Assembly (NCBI RefSeq): GCF_000719865.1 | Contig: NZ_JOID01000002.1 | Coordinates: forward strand, 124,001 to 188,000 | Source: Streptomyces albus subsp. albus | Lineage (GTDB): Bacteria > Actinomycetota > Actinomycetes > Streptomycetales > Streptomycetaceae | Length of the DNA stretch: 64,000 nucleotides | Reading direction: 5' to 3' | Shown here: piece by piece, positions 1-7,399 of the stretch | Position numbering within the stretch: the first letter of the stretch is position 1 | How the letters are laid out: the number at the start of each line of letters is the position of its first letter | Program-made: the position numbers and the translations under genes | Notes under the pieces: model-generated | Databases searched by the model: none | Seen by the model: the letters and a program-made list of their open reading frames with translations, nothing else | What the model was told of the DNA's origin: nothing

Positions 1-292
1 GGGCGCCCAGGTCGTGCGCGAGGGCCAGGAGCCCGTGCAGCTCGTCGACGACCGTCTCGTCGTCACCGGGGGCCGCGACGCGGGTGTAGCCGGCCGCGCT
101 GAGGACGCGCACCCCGGCGTCCTGGAAGCGGCGCACGGTCTCCTTGCGGACCTCGGCGCCCACTCCGGGGTGCACGGGCTCGTCGGGGTGGACGCGCAGC
201 TCCACACCGTGGAAGCCGTTGTCCGCGGCGAGCCGCGCCACCTCGGAGATCTCCATGCCGGGGACACCGAGGGTCGAGAAGGCGAGTTGCAC
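1..292 (-). CDS. Sugar phosphate isomerase/epimerase, C-terminus cut off by window edge
   Basis: Only the first 97 codons are inside the window. The start is GTG at 292-290, with an AGGAG Shine-Dalgarno about eight bases upstream. The translation begins with a TIM-barrel first strand (QLAFSTLGVPGMEISEVARL), followed by GFHGVELRVHPDEP and a second strand VLSAAGYTRV. This is the usual opening of xylose-isomerase-like sugar phosphate isomerases/epimerases, which interconvert keto and aldo sugars or sugar acids at a metal centre. It is transcribed away from the LacI gene at 504-1559 and lies on the same strand downstream of it, so it may share the LacI transcript. It resembles in fold, though not closely in sequence, the isomerase at 5307-6137. 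The substrate cannot be inferred. Confidence 0.8.
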   Translation of the reverse strand, partial: MQLAFSTLGVPGMEISEVARLAADNGFHGVELRVHPDEPVHPGVGAEVRKETVRRFQDAGVRVLSAAGYTRVAAPGDDETVVDELHGLLALAHDLGA

Positions 293-503
293 GGGGGCTC
301 CTGGGGCGTGTCGGTCGGGTGGGTCCTGCCGGCGCCGCGCGGGGCGGGCGCCGGACGGCCGTCTGGGTCCGTACCGCCACCCCTGCCGGGTTCGCACGGA
401 CACAAGCCGAGTGCCCGGAGTCGGCGCGGACATGCCGGACGGTCCCGCACGGGCCTGTCCCGGACGAGGGCCGGCGCGGTGGCCCCCGGGCCACCCGGCC
501 CGG

Positions 504-1559
504 TCAGCGCGGCGGGGCGGTGGAGGCGCGGACCATGAGCTCCGCCCGGACGGTGGCCACGCCACCGGGCGGTGCCGTCTCGCGGTCCATCGCCAGCCGC
601 CCCGCGCGGGCCCCGGCGTCCTGGAGCGGCAGCCGTACGGTCGTCAGCGCGGGGACGGCGTCCGCGCTGAAGGGGAGGTCGTCGAAGCCGGCCACGGAGA
701 CGTCCTCCGGGATGCGCAGCCCCCGGTCGCGGAGGGCGGCGAAGGCGCCGAGGGCGATGGTGTCGTTCGCGGCGACGACGGCTGTCATCGCGGGCTCCCT
801 GCGCAGCAGTTCGAGGGTGGCGTCGTAGCCGGAGGCGCGGTCGAAGGAACCGTGCACGGTCAGCCGCTCCGCGCCCTCGGTGAGCCCGGCGGCGGCGAGG
901 GCCGCGCGGTGGCCCTCCAGCCGGTGCCGGGTGGTGGTCCGGTCCGGCGGCCCGGTGACGTACCCGATGCGGCGGTGGCCCAGGGCGAGCAGGTGTTCGG
1001 TCAGCCGCTGGGCGCCGCCCCGGTTGTCGAAGGCCAGGGTGGTGACGGCCGGCTCGCCGTCCCCGCTGTGCGGCAGCGGCGGCCGGCCGCAGAGGACGAC
1101 GCGGGTGCCGGCGGCGGTCAGCCGGCCGAGCTTGGCCGCCACGGCGGCGGCGTGGTCCGCGCCCTCCGCGGCGCCGCCGGTGACGACCACGGCGGCGGCC
1201 CGCTGGCGCTGGAGCAGGGTGAGGTAGGTGAGTTCCCGCTCCGGGGAGCCGCCGGTGTTGCAGACGACGGCCAGCTTCCCCCCGCCCCCGGGGAGACCGG
1301 CGATCTCCGACTGCACGGCCCCCGCGATGATCCCGAAGAACGGGTCGGCGATGTCGTTGACGAGGATGCCGACCAGGTCGGAGGTGGCCGCGGCGAGGGC
1401 GCTGGCCGGCCCGTTCACCACGTAGTCCAGCTCGTTCACCGCCCGCAGCACCCGCGCCCGGGTGGCCTCGGAGACCGGATAGTTGCCGCTGAGCACCCTG
1501 GAGACCGTGGCCGAGGAGACCTTGGCGTGCGCCGCCACATCCGCCAGAGTCACTGCCAT
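504..1559 (-). CDS. LacI-family transcriptional repressor
   Basis: The protein has 351 residues, normal for the family. Residues 1-50 form the LacI HTH and hinge (LADVAAHAKVSSATVSRVLS, then ARVLRAVNELDYVVNGPASAL). Residues 60-340 form the periplasmic-binding-protein-like effector domain, with the usual GILVNDIADPFFGII, DNRGGAQRLTEHLLALGHRR and SVAGFDDLPFS segments. An upstream in-frame start at 1619 exists, but ATG 1559 is preferred because GGAGG lies directly in front and the HTH then starts at residue 4, as in homologues. It is divergent from the DUF6807 gene. Two candidate operators with the classic GAAAGCGCTTTC core lie at 1714-1725 and 2891-2902, so it very likely controls the surrounding sugar genes. 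The effector is unknown. Confidence 0.93.
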   Translation of the reverse strand: MAVTLADVAAHAKVSSATVSRVLSGNYPVSEATRARVLRAVNELDYVVNGPASALAAATSDLVGILVNDIADPFFGIIAGAVQSEIAGLPGGGGKLAVVCNTGGSPERELTYLTLLQRQRAAAVVVTGGAAEGADHAAAVAAKLGRLTAAGTRVVLCGRPPLPHSGDGEPAVTTLAFDNRGGAQRLTEHLLALGHRRIGYVTGPPDRTTTRHRLEGHRAALAAAGLTEGAERLTVHGSFDRASGYDATLELLRREPAMTAVVAANDTIALGAFAALRDRGLRIPEDVSVAGFDDLPFSADAVPALTTVRLPLQDAGARAGRLAMDRETAPPGGVATVRAELMVRASTAPPR

Positions 1560-1674
1560 CTGTTCCTCCGTGTCGCCGCCGGACGGTGCGGGACCTCCCA
1601 TCCGATCCCCCCCGGGCATGCTCTCACCCGCACGGCGCGCGGAGCACCCGGCCGGTGGATTGCCGACCGCAGTC

Positions 1675-1704
1675 TTGTCGACGCCTGTGCGCTCTGCCTA
1701 GGGT
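1675..1704 (+). promoter_or_regulatory. Candidate promoter of the DUF6807 gene
   Basis: TTGTCG (1675-1680) and TAGGGT (1699-1704) are separated by 18 bases and resemble the vegetative Streptomyces -35/-10 pattern. The LacI operator starts ten bases after the -10 box. The same geometry recurs in front of the oxidoreductase operon (boxes at 2854-2859 and 2877-2882, operator at 2891). Confidence 0.5.
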
Positions 1705-1713
1705 CCCTCTCGC

Positions 1714-1725
1714 GAAAGCGCTTTC
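1714..1725. promoter_or_regulatory. LacI-type operator 1 (perfect 12-bp palindrome)
   Basis: GAAAGCGCTTTC is a perfect palindrome with the central CG typical of LacI/GalR operators. It lies between the divergent LacI (504-1559) and DUF6807 (1810-2745) genes, just downstream of a candidate -10 box, where a bound repressor would block initiation. A second copy of the core is at 2891-2902. Confidence 0.8.
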
Positions 1726-1809
1726 CCGAACACCCTTTCCGCCGCGTCGGTCCCGCCGCCTCCGTCCCCAGCCCCGCCGGCCACCCTCGGCATCACACCC
1801 CGGAGAACG

Positions 1810-2745
1810 ATGAGCGCTCCCCTCACCGTCACCCACGTCCACGGCGAACGGATCTCCGTCGTCTGCGATGACGTCGAACTGATGGCCTACGTCTACCGCC
1901 CCGACCCGGAGCCGTACGAGTCGCGCAAGCCGTACGCCCACCCGCTGCGCACCCTGGCCGGGCACACCGTCACCGGCTACCGGCCCAACGACCACCGCTG
2001 GCACAAGGGGCTCCAGCTGACCGCCAGCCATCTCTCCCACCAGAACTTCTGGGGCGGCAACTCCTACATCCACGGCCGGGGTTACCAGCGGATCCCCGAA
2101 CGGGTCGGCTCCATGCGGCACGACGGCTTCGACCGGATCGGGGCGGACGGCGGCCGGATGTCCTTCACCGAGCGGCTGACCTGGGTCGCGCACGGGGGAG
2201 AGGAGTGGGTGCGGGAATCGCGGACCGTCTCCGCCCACTCCGCCGACCCGGAGGCGGGCTGCTGGGCGCTGGACTGGTCGTCCCGGCTCACCAACATCCG
2301 CGCGGAGCCACTGGAGTTCGGGTCCCCGACCACGGCCGGCCGCGAGATGGCCGGCTACACCGGTCTGCACTGGCGCGGCCCGCGCGACCTCACCGGCGGC
2401 GACGTCCTCGGCCCCGGCGGGCGCGGAGGGCCGGGGGAGGCCGGGGCCGCCGACATGATGGGCACTCGCGCGCCGTGGCTGGCCTTCACCGGGGAGCGCG
2501 ACGGTGTCGACGCGCGCAGCACGGTGGTCTTCGCGCACGCGCCGGAGAACGACCGGGCGATCCACGCCTCGCACTGGTTCGTCCGCTCCGAGCCGGCCCC
2601 GAGCGTCGCCTTCTCCTGGGCGTTCTTCGAGGAGTTCGGCCTGCCGCCGGGCGAGAGCTTCGGCTACCGCTACCGGCTGCTGATCGCCGACGGGGCGTGG
2701 GACCGGGACCGCATCGGGGAGCGCCTGGCGGTGCTGGACTGGTGA
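1810..2745 (+). CDS. DUF6807 (PmoA-like) family protein
   Basis: This 311-residue soluble protein has the DUF6807/PmoA-like layout. An N-terminal segment carries YVYRPDPEPYESRKPYAHPL, then HTVTGYRPNDHRWHKGLQL and NFWGGNSYIHGRGYQRIP; later segments include TAGREMAGYTGLHW and the terminal ASHWFVRSEPAPSVAFSWAF. These histidine-rich motifs (HPL, DHRWHKG, HWF) are characteristic of the family, often annotated as methane oxygenase PmoA although it has nothing to do with methane oxidation. Homologues usually sit in carbohydrate utilisation clusters beside Gfo/Idh/MocA oxidoreductases, as here. No signal peptide is visible. Biochemical function is unknown; a sugar-binding or sugar-modifying role is inferred from context. 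It is probably LacI-regulated through the operator at 1714-1725. Confidence 0.85.
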   Translation: MSAPLTVTHVHGERISVVCDDVELMAYVYRPDPEPYESRKPYAHPLRTLAGHTVTGYRPNDHRWHKGLQLTASHLSHQNFWGGNSYIHGRGYQRIPERVGSMRHDGFDRIGADGGRMSFTERLTWVAHGGEEWVRESRTVSAHSADPEAGCWALDWSSRLTNIRAEPLEFGSPTTAGREMAGYTGLHWRGPRDLTGGDVLGPGGRGGPGEAGAADMMGTRAPWLAFTGERDGVDARSTVVFAHAPENDRAIHASHWFVRSEPAPSVAFSWAFFEEFGLPPGESFGYRYRLLIADGAWDRDRIGERLAVLDW

Positions 2746-2853
2746 ACGGGCGCGGACCGCGGGGTGGTCCGCCGGGGCTCCGTCGACTGAGCGGAGGCGC
2801 GAACGGAGACGCGAACGAGCGTCCGGTTGAGGTGAGGCGTCCCGTCGGCCGAC

Positions 2854-2882
2854 TTGTGAGGACCGTCCGGGCCGGTTAGCGT
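2854..2882 (+). promoter_or_regulatory. Candidate promoter of the oxidoreductase-DUF993-isomerase operon
   Basis: TTGTGA (2854-2859) and TAGCGT (2877-2882) are spaced by 17 bases. The LacI-type half-palindrome at 2891-2902 covers the expected transcription start, matching the arrangement at 1675-1725. Confidence 0.5.
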
Positions 2883-2890
2883 CATACGTA

Positions 2891-2902
2891 GAAAGCGCTT
2901 GC
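2891..2902. promoter_or_regulatory. LacI-type operator 2
   Basis: GAAAGCGCTTGC shares ten consecutive bases and 11 of 12 positions overall with the perfect palindrome at 1714-1725. It lies nine bases downstream of a candidate -10 box and about 80 bases upstream of the oxidoreductase start. It is the expected site through which the neighbouring LacI protein would control the 2984-6137 operon. Confidence 0.7.
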
Positions 2903-2983
2903 TGTCATTCCCGTGCCGCGTGACTCCGCACGGGGGCGGGCCGCGCGGGGCGGTGGGGCAGGGGTGGGAGAGGGGACGGTCGA

Positions 2984-4135
2984 GTGACACGCACGACGGT
3001 ACGCATCGCCATGAACGGGGTGACCGGCCGGATGGGCTACCGGCAGCACCTCCTGCGCTCGGTGCTCGCCCTCCGCGAGCAGGGCGGCCTGGCCGTGGAC
3101 GACGGGACGGTCATCTGGCCGGAACCCGTGCTCGTCGGCCGCCGCGAGCACGCCCTGCGGGCCATCGCCGAGCGGCACGGCCTCGAGCACTGGACCACCG
3201 ACCTCGACGGCGTCCTCGCCGACCCGGCCACCGACGTCTACTTCGACGCCCAGATCACCTCCGCCCGCGAGGCGGCCGTGCGGAAGGCGATCGCCGCCGG
3301 CAAGCACGTCTACTGCGAGAAGCCGGCCGCCGGGGACCTCGGCGGCGCCCTGGAGCTGGCGCGGCTCGCGCGGGACGCCGGGATCAAGCACGGCGTCGTC
3401 CAGGACAAGATCTTCCTCCCCGGCCTGCGCAAGCTGAAGCGGCTGGTTGACGGCGGCTTCTTCGGCGAGATCCTGTCCGTCCGCGGCGAGTTCGGCTACT
3501 GGGTGTTCGAGGGCGACTGGCAGCCCGCGCAGCGCCCCTCCTGGAACTACCGCGCGCAGGACGGCGGCGGCATCGTCACGGACATGTTCCCGCACTGGGA
3601 GTACGTCCTGCACGAGCTGTTCGGCCCCGTGCGCAGCGTGCAGGCCGAGGTCGTCACCCACGTCCCGCGCCGCTGGGACGAGCGCGGCAAGCCCTACGAG
3701 GCGACGGCCGACGACGCCGCGTACGGCATCTTCCGCCTCGCCGGCGGCGCCGTGGCGCAGATCAACTCCTCCTGGGCGGTGCGCGTCCACCGCGACGAGC
3801 TGGTCGAGTTCCAGGTCGACGGCACGGAGGGCTCGGCCGTCGCCGGGCTGCGCGGCTGCCGCGCGCAGCACCGCTCGGCCACCCCGAAACCCGTGTGGAA
3901 CCCGGACCTGCCGGTGACCGAGTCCTTCCGCGCGCAGTGGCAGGAGGTGCCGGACAACGAGGAGTTCGACAACGGCTTCAAGGCCCAGTGGGAGCTGTTC
4001 CTGCGCCATGTGGTGCTGGACGAGCCCTGGAGCTGGGACCTCCTCGCCGGGGCCCGCGGTGTGCAGCTCGCCGAACTCGGGCTGCGGTCGGCGGCCGAGG
4101 GCCGCCGCCTCGACGTGCCGGAGCTGACGCTGTGA
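2984..4135 (+). CDS. Gfo/Idh/MocA-family NAD(P)-dependent sugar oxidoreductase
   Basis: The protein has 383 residues. The N-terminal Rossmann fold contains NGVTGRMG (a GxxGxxG variant), followed by the family hallmark CEKPAA at about residues 110-115. The C-terminal alpha/beta substrate domain includes FGYWVFEGDW, GGGIVTDMFPHWEYVL and SSWAVRVHRDELVEFQVDG; the GGGIVTDMFPHW segment holds the His/Asp positions expected near the substrate. Members oxidise or reduce a hydroxyl of sugars, inositols or sugar acids with NAD(P). The start is GTG 2984 behind a purine-rich GGGGACGG. It is the first gene of an operon: its stop overlaps the GTG of the DUF993 gene by four bases. Regulation by the LacI repressor through 2891-2902 is likely. 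The substrate cannot be read from sequence. Confidence 0.9.
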   Translation: MTRTTVRIAMNGVTGRMGYRQHLLRSVLALREQGGLAVDDGTVIWPEPVLVGRREHALRAIAERHGLEHWTTDLDGVLADPATDVYFDAQITSAREAAVRKAIAAGKHVYCEKPAAGDLGGALELARLARDAGIKHGVVQDKIFLPGLRKLKRLVDGGFFGEILSVRGEFGYWVFEGDWQPAQRPSWNYRAQDGGGIVTDMFPHWEYVLHELFGPVRSVQAEVVTHVPRRWDERGKPYEATADDAAYGIFRLAGGAVAQINSSWAVRVHRDELVEFQVDGTEGSAVAGLRGCRAQHRSATPKPVWNPDLPVTESFRAQWQEVPDNEEFDNGFKAQWELFLRHVVLDEPWSWDLLAGARGVQLAELGLRSAAEGRRLDVPELTL

Positions 4136-5310
4136 CCCTCCGCCTGCCCGCCGCCGGGGGCGCGCTCCGGGCGTACGAGCCCCGCCGCGAGCCCGCCCCC
4201 GCCGTGCTCGCGCGGGGCGCGCGGAGCCCAAAGGAGGCCCCGCGGTCCCGTACCGTCCACGCCGCCGCCCATGTCGTCGCCGACCCCTTCGCGGACAGCG
4301 CGCCGGACGGGCCGGCCGCCGTCGACTGGGAGACCACCCTCGCCTTCCGGCGCCACCTCTGGTCGCACGGCCTCGGGGTCGCCGAGGCGATGGACACCGC
4401 GCAGCGCGGCATGGGTCTGGACTGGCCGCGCGCCGCCGAGCTGATCCGCCGCTCCGCCGCCGAGGCGCGGGCCGCGGGCGGCCGGATCGTCTGCGGAGCG
4501 GGCACCGACCAGCTCACCGGACCGGGCGCGGGACTCGCCGCCGTGCGCGCCGCGTACGAGGAACAGCTCGCGCTGGTCGAGGAGTCGGGCGCGCGGGCCG
4601 TGCTGATGGCGTCCCGCGCCCTGGCGGCCGCCGCGCGCGGACCGGAGGACTATCTGGAGCTCTACGGGCATCTGCTGCGGCAGGCGCGGGAGCCGGTGAT
4701 CCTGCACTGGCTCGGCCCCATGTTCGACCCGGCGTTGGAGGGTTACTGGGGCAGCACGGACCTGGACGCCGCGACGGACACGTTCCTCGACGTGATCCGG
4801 GCCCACCCGGACAGGGTGGACGGGGTGAAGGTCTCCCTGCTCGACGCCGGGCGCGAGACCGCCCTGCGCCGGCGGCTGCCGGACGGGGTCCGCTGCTACA
4901 CCGGCGACGACTTCCACTACCCCGAGCTCATCGCGGGGGACGAACACGGCTTCAGCCACGCGCTGCTGGGCGTCTTCGACCCGATCGGCCCGCTGGCCGC
5001 CGAGGCGGTGCGCGTCCTCGACACGGGGGACACCGGCGGCTTCCGCGCCCTCCTCGACCCCACCGTCCCCCTCGCGCGGCACCTCTTCGCCGCTCCGACC
5101 CGCTATTACAAGACGGGTGTGGTCCTGCTGGCCTGGCTCGCGGGCCACCAGGCGCACTTCACGATGGTCGGCGGCCTCCAGTCCGCCCGCTCGCTGCCGC
5201 ACCTGGCCCGGGCGTACGAACTGGCCGACGGGCTCGGCCTGTTCCCGGACCCGGAGCTGGCGGAGCGGCGGATGCGCACCCTCCTCACCCTCCACGGAGT
5301 CGCCCCGTGA
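4132..5310 (+). CDS. DUF993 family protein (dihydrodipicolinate synthase-like TIM barrel)
   Basis: The 392-residue protein matches the DUF993 family, a class I aldolase-like TIM barrel related to DapA/N-acetylneuraminate lyase. Typical segments are DWETTLAFRRHLWSHGLGVA, GGRIVCGAGTDQL, VILHWLGPMFDP, VDGVKVSLLDAG and RYYKTGVVLLAWLAGHQAHF. VDGVKVSLLD carries a lysine where DapA-type enzymes form a Schiff base, so an aldolase or retro-aldol reaction is plausible but not shown. The start is GTG 4132, giving a GTGA overlap with the upstream stop; a longer in-frame extension to 3895 would overlap that gene by 240 bases and is rejected. Its stop overlaps the next start in the same way, so the three genes are translationally coupled. 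Confidence 0.88.
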   Translation: MTLRLPAAGGALRAYEPRREPAPAVLARGARSPKEAPRSRTVHAAAHVVADPFADSAPDGPAAVDWETTLAFRRHLWSHGLGVAEAMDTAQRGMGLDWPRAAELIRRSAAEARAAGGRIVCGAGTDQLTGPGAGLAAVRAAYEEQLALVEESGARAVLMASRALAAAARGPEDYLELYGHLLRQAREPVILHWLGPMFDPALEGYWGSTDLDAATDTFLDVIRAHPDRVDGVKVSLLDAGRETALRRRLPDGVRCYTGDDFHYPELIAGDEHGFSHALLGVFDPIGPLAAEAVRVLDTGDTGGFRALLDPTVPLARHLFAAPTRYYKTGVVLLAWLAGHQAHFTMVGGLQSARSLPHLARAYELADGLGLFPDPELAERRMRTLLTLHGVAP

Positions 5311-6137
5311 ACGGGCTCGACCGGTTCAGCCTCAACCAGGAGACCATCCGGCAGTGGTCACTCCCCGAACTCGCCAAGGGGTGCGCCGAGGCCGGCGTAC
5401 GGCGCGTGGGGCTGTGGCGCGCGCCGGTGCAGGCGTACGGAGTGGAGCGCGCGGCGCGGCTGATGCGCGAGGCCGGGCTGTCCGTCAGCAGCCTGTGCCG
5501 GGGCGGCTTCCTCACCGCCACCGACCCGGCGGAACGGGCCGCGGCGCTCGCCGACAACCGCGCCGCCGTGGACGAGGCCGCCGCCCTGGGCACCGGCACC
5601 CTCGTCCTGGTGTGCGGCGGGCTGCCGGAGGGGAGCCGCGATCTGCGCGCGGCACGGGAACGGATCGCCGACGCCCTGGCCGAACTGGTGCCCTACGCGG
5701 CCGAACGCGGGGTCCGGCCGGCCATCGAACCCCTGCACCCGATGTTCGCCTCCGACCGGTGCGTGGTCTCCACCCTGGCGCAGGCCCTCGACCTGGCCGA
5801 GCGCTTCCCCGCCGACCGGATGGGCGTCGTGGTGGACACGTACCACCTGTGGTGGGACGACACCGTGCCCGAACTGATCGGCCGCGCGGGCGCGTCGGGC
5901 CGCATCGCCGCCTTCCAGCTCGCCGACTGGGTGACCCCGCTCCCCGAGGGCGTGCTGCTGGGGCGCGGCCAACTCGGCGACGGCTGCGTCGATCTGCGCG
6001 GATTCCGCGAACAGGTCGACGCGGCGGGCTACGGCGGACCGGTGGAGGTGGAGATCTTCAACCCCGCCCTGTGGGCGCGCGACGGCGCGGACGTGCTGGC
6101 GGAGACCACGGAACGGTACCGACGGCTGGTGGCGTGA
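5307..6137 (+). CDS. Sugar phosphate isomerase/epimerase (xylose isomerase-like TIM barrel)
   Basis: The 276-residue protein has a complete AP-endonuclease-2/xylose-isomerase-type TIM barrel. FSLNQETIRQWSLPELAKGC opens strand 1; GVRPAIEPLHPMF carries a metal-ligand Glu, GVVVDTYHLWW a metal-binding Asp/His pair, and GGPVEVEIFNP the last metal-ligand Glu. Such enzymes isomerise keto sugars, inososes or sugar acids. Its GTG start overlaps the DUF993 stop by four bases, making it the third gene of the LacI-controlled operon. Oxidation by 2984-4135, isomerisation here and C-C cleavage by the DUF993 protein would form a short sugar-degradation route; this order is inference. Confidence 0.88.
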   Translation: MNGLDRFSLNQETIRQWSLPELAKGCAEAGVRRVGLWRAPVQAYGVERAARLMREAGLSVSSLCRGGFLTATDPAERAAALADNRAAVDEAAALGTGTLVLVCGGLPEGSRDLRAARERIADALAELVPYAAERGVRPAIEPLHPMFASDRCVVSTLAQALDLAERFPADRMGVVVDTYHLWWDDTVPELIGRAGASGRIAAFQLADWVTPLPEGVLLGRGQLGDGCVDLRGFREQVDAAGYGGPVEVEIFNPALWARDGADVLAETTERYRRLVA

Positions 6138-6166
6138 CGGCCGGTGCCGGCGCGCCGTCCGGGTTC

Positions 6167-6193
6167 GCGGCCGCGGTCCGGCCGGACGGCCGC
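6167..6193 (+). terminator. GC-rich hairpin after the sugar operon
   Basis: A 12-bp perfect palindrome (6176-6187) is flanked by GCGGCC (6167-6172) and GGCCGC (6188-6193), giving a long stem with a three-base bulge, 30 bases after the isomerase stop. There is no U-tract, as is usual for Streptomyces terminators. Confidence 0.45.
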
Positions 6194-6348
6194 GGATGAC
6201 GGCCGCGGCTCACGGATGCGGGTGACGGGTCGTCAACCTCCGCGCGGGGCGACACCGTCGTCGGGAGGGATCTTCCTGGCTCCGGCTGGGTACAGCAGGT
6301 AGCGGACCGATCGCACAGCGCGACGGTGTTCGGAAAGGTGCCACCTGC

Positions 6349-6903
6349 ATGACCGAGACAAGCGACCGGACCGGCGGCGTAGAGAACCGTTTCCCGCGCC
6401 ACCCCCGCAGCGTGGGGCGGGCCCGCGCCGCCCTGCGGAGCCAGCTGTCGGCCTGGGGTGTGGAAGGGGACGCGGCGGACAACGCGGAATTGCTGATCTC
6501 CGAACTGATGACCAATGCCGTGCGGCACGCGCGGGTTCCGCACGGACGGGAGATCGAGGCACGCTTCGCGCTGACCGGGCGCCTGCTGCGGCTGGAGGTC
6601 TCGGACGCGAGCGAGCGGCTGCCCGTACCCGCGCAGGCGGGAGCCGAGGCGGAGGGCGGCCGGGGGCTGGCGCTGGTGGCGGCGCTGTCGCACGACTGGG
6701 GCATCCGGCCCCGCGAGGGCGTCGGCAAGTGCGTCTGGGCGCTGCTCGAACTGGCGGGCGGCCCCCGGCCGTCAGCCGTGACGGCCTCCGTGCCGGTAAC
6801 TGTGCCGGCGTCCGTTCGAGCGGTCTCCCCGGCCCCGGCCTCGTCCGCCGCCACGACCGCGACCACGACCGCGGACGCCGGTACCGGAAGCCGGAGTTGC
6901 TAG
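6349..6903 (+). CDS. RsbW-like ATP-binding protein (HATPase_c_2)
   Basis: The 184-residue protein has a GHKL ATPase fold. The N-box is ELLISELMTNAVRHAR (residues 46-61), the G1-like strand is LLRLEVSDASERLPV, and the glycine-rich lid is GGRGLALVAALSHDWGI, followed by GKCVWALL. This is the anti-sigma-factor/serine kinase-like ATPase type that is hugely expanded in Streptomyces, where members act as anti-sigma switches or partner STAS antagonists. No STAS or sigma gene is adjacent, so a target cannot be named. The last 45 residues are a low-complexity Ala/Thr/Ser/Pro tail outside the domain. Its stop shares the bases CTAG (6900-6903) with the stop of the convergent small gene. Confidence 0.85.
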   Translation: MTETSDRTGGVENRFPRHPRSVGRARAALRSQLSAWGVEGDAADNAELLISELMTNAVRHARVPHGREIEARFALTGRLLRLEVSDASERLPVPAQAGAEAEGGRGLALVAALSHDWGIRPREGVGKCVWALLELAGGPRPSAVTASVPVTVPASVRAVSPAPASSAATTATTTADAGTGSRSC

Positions 6904-7046
6904 TGCCGCTTGCCCCGCCGCTTGGCCAGGGCGGCCGCCGCGATGGGGAGCCCGGTGTTGATGGCGCGGTTGACCTTGGCGGTGGGAATGCCGGTCTTCT
7001 TGGAGACGGCCCGGGCCACGGGATCGGTGATCTTTCGGAGAAACAT
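6900..7046 (-). CDS. Small basic protein of 48 residues, function unknown
   Basis: The sequence is short, basic and well formed: FLRKITDPVARAVSKKTGIP, then a Lys/Arg/Asn-containing linker, an Ala-rich hydrophobic helix (GLPIAAAALA) and a KRRGKRH tail. Two adjacent ATGs are available (7049, 7046). The GGAGG just upstream gives a five-base spacing only for the second, so 7046 is preferred. A longer in-frame extension to 7313 has a poor composition and overlaps a palindrome, so it is rejected. The gene converges on the RsbW-like gene with overlapping stop codons. I do not recognise the family. A membrane-peripheral or nucleic-acid-binding role would fit its charge but is only a guess. Confidence 0.6.
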   Translation of the reverse strand: MFLRKITDPVARAVSKKTGIPTAKVNRAINTGLPIAAAALAKRRGKRH

Positions 7047-7049
7047 CAT

Positions 7050-7399
7050 GTCCTCCACGGTACGTCCGGCGGCCGCGATGGGCATATGGGCAGCTCGCGG
7101 CGGGTGCGCGGGGGCGCGGAAGCGGGCGCGGGGGGCCGCGGGAAAGAAAAGAGGAATACTTATGAGTAGCCGTGCAACCCTTTCCGGGTTCCGGCTGTCG
7201 TACTCGGTGTCGGGCTTCCCGGGGGGAGATCTGGGGGGATTTTCAGGGGGGACCGTCGTGGGGGGACCCGAGGGTGCCCGGTCCGCGGACCGGGCACCCT
7301 CGATACCGTTCACGGGCCTATCCCGTCCGCATCCCGGGCACGCCGGTCACGGCCGGCGCTCCGTCATCCTCGCCCGGCAGCGCTTGTCCGGCAGCCTCG
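7050..7399. other. Intergenic region between the small basic gene and ribokinase
   Basis: No supported gene lies here. It holds an unusually A/T-rich patch at about 7141-7175, a likely place for the leftward promoter of the small basic gene, and the long perfect palindrome at 7269-7302. Confidence 0.5.
7269..7302 (-). terminator. Perfect 34-bp palindrome downstream of ribokinase
   Basis: The 17-base left arm (7269-7285) is the exact reverse complement of the right arm (7286-7302), with no spacer at DNA level. As RNA it would form a very stable hairpin about 100 bases after the rbsK stop. It most likely ends the leftward ribokinase transcript and insulates the small gene. There is no U-tract. 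Confidence 0.55.

Noticed and set aside
62..538. Open frames on both strands across the left edge and the end of the LacI gene
   Set aside because: Their translations are Arg/Pro/Ala-rich without domain patterns, whereas the leftward isomerase and LacI frames give clear family motifs over the same bases.
7161..7320. Rightward small ORF starting near 7161 that could be a short peptide gene
   Set aside because: It is Gly-rich, runs through the 34-bp palindrome and lacks a ribosome binding site.
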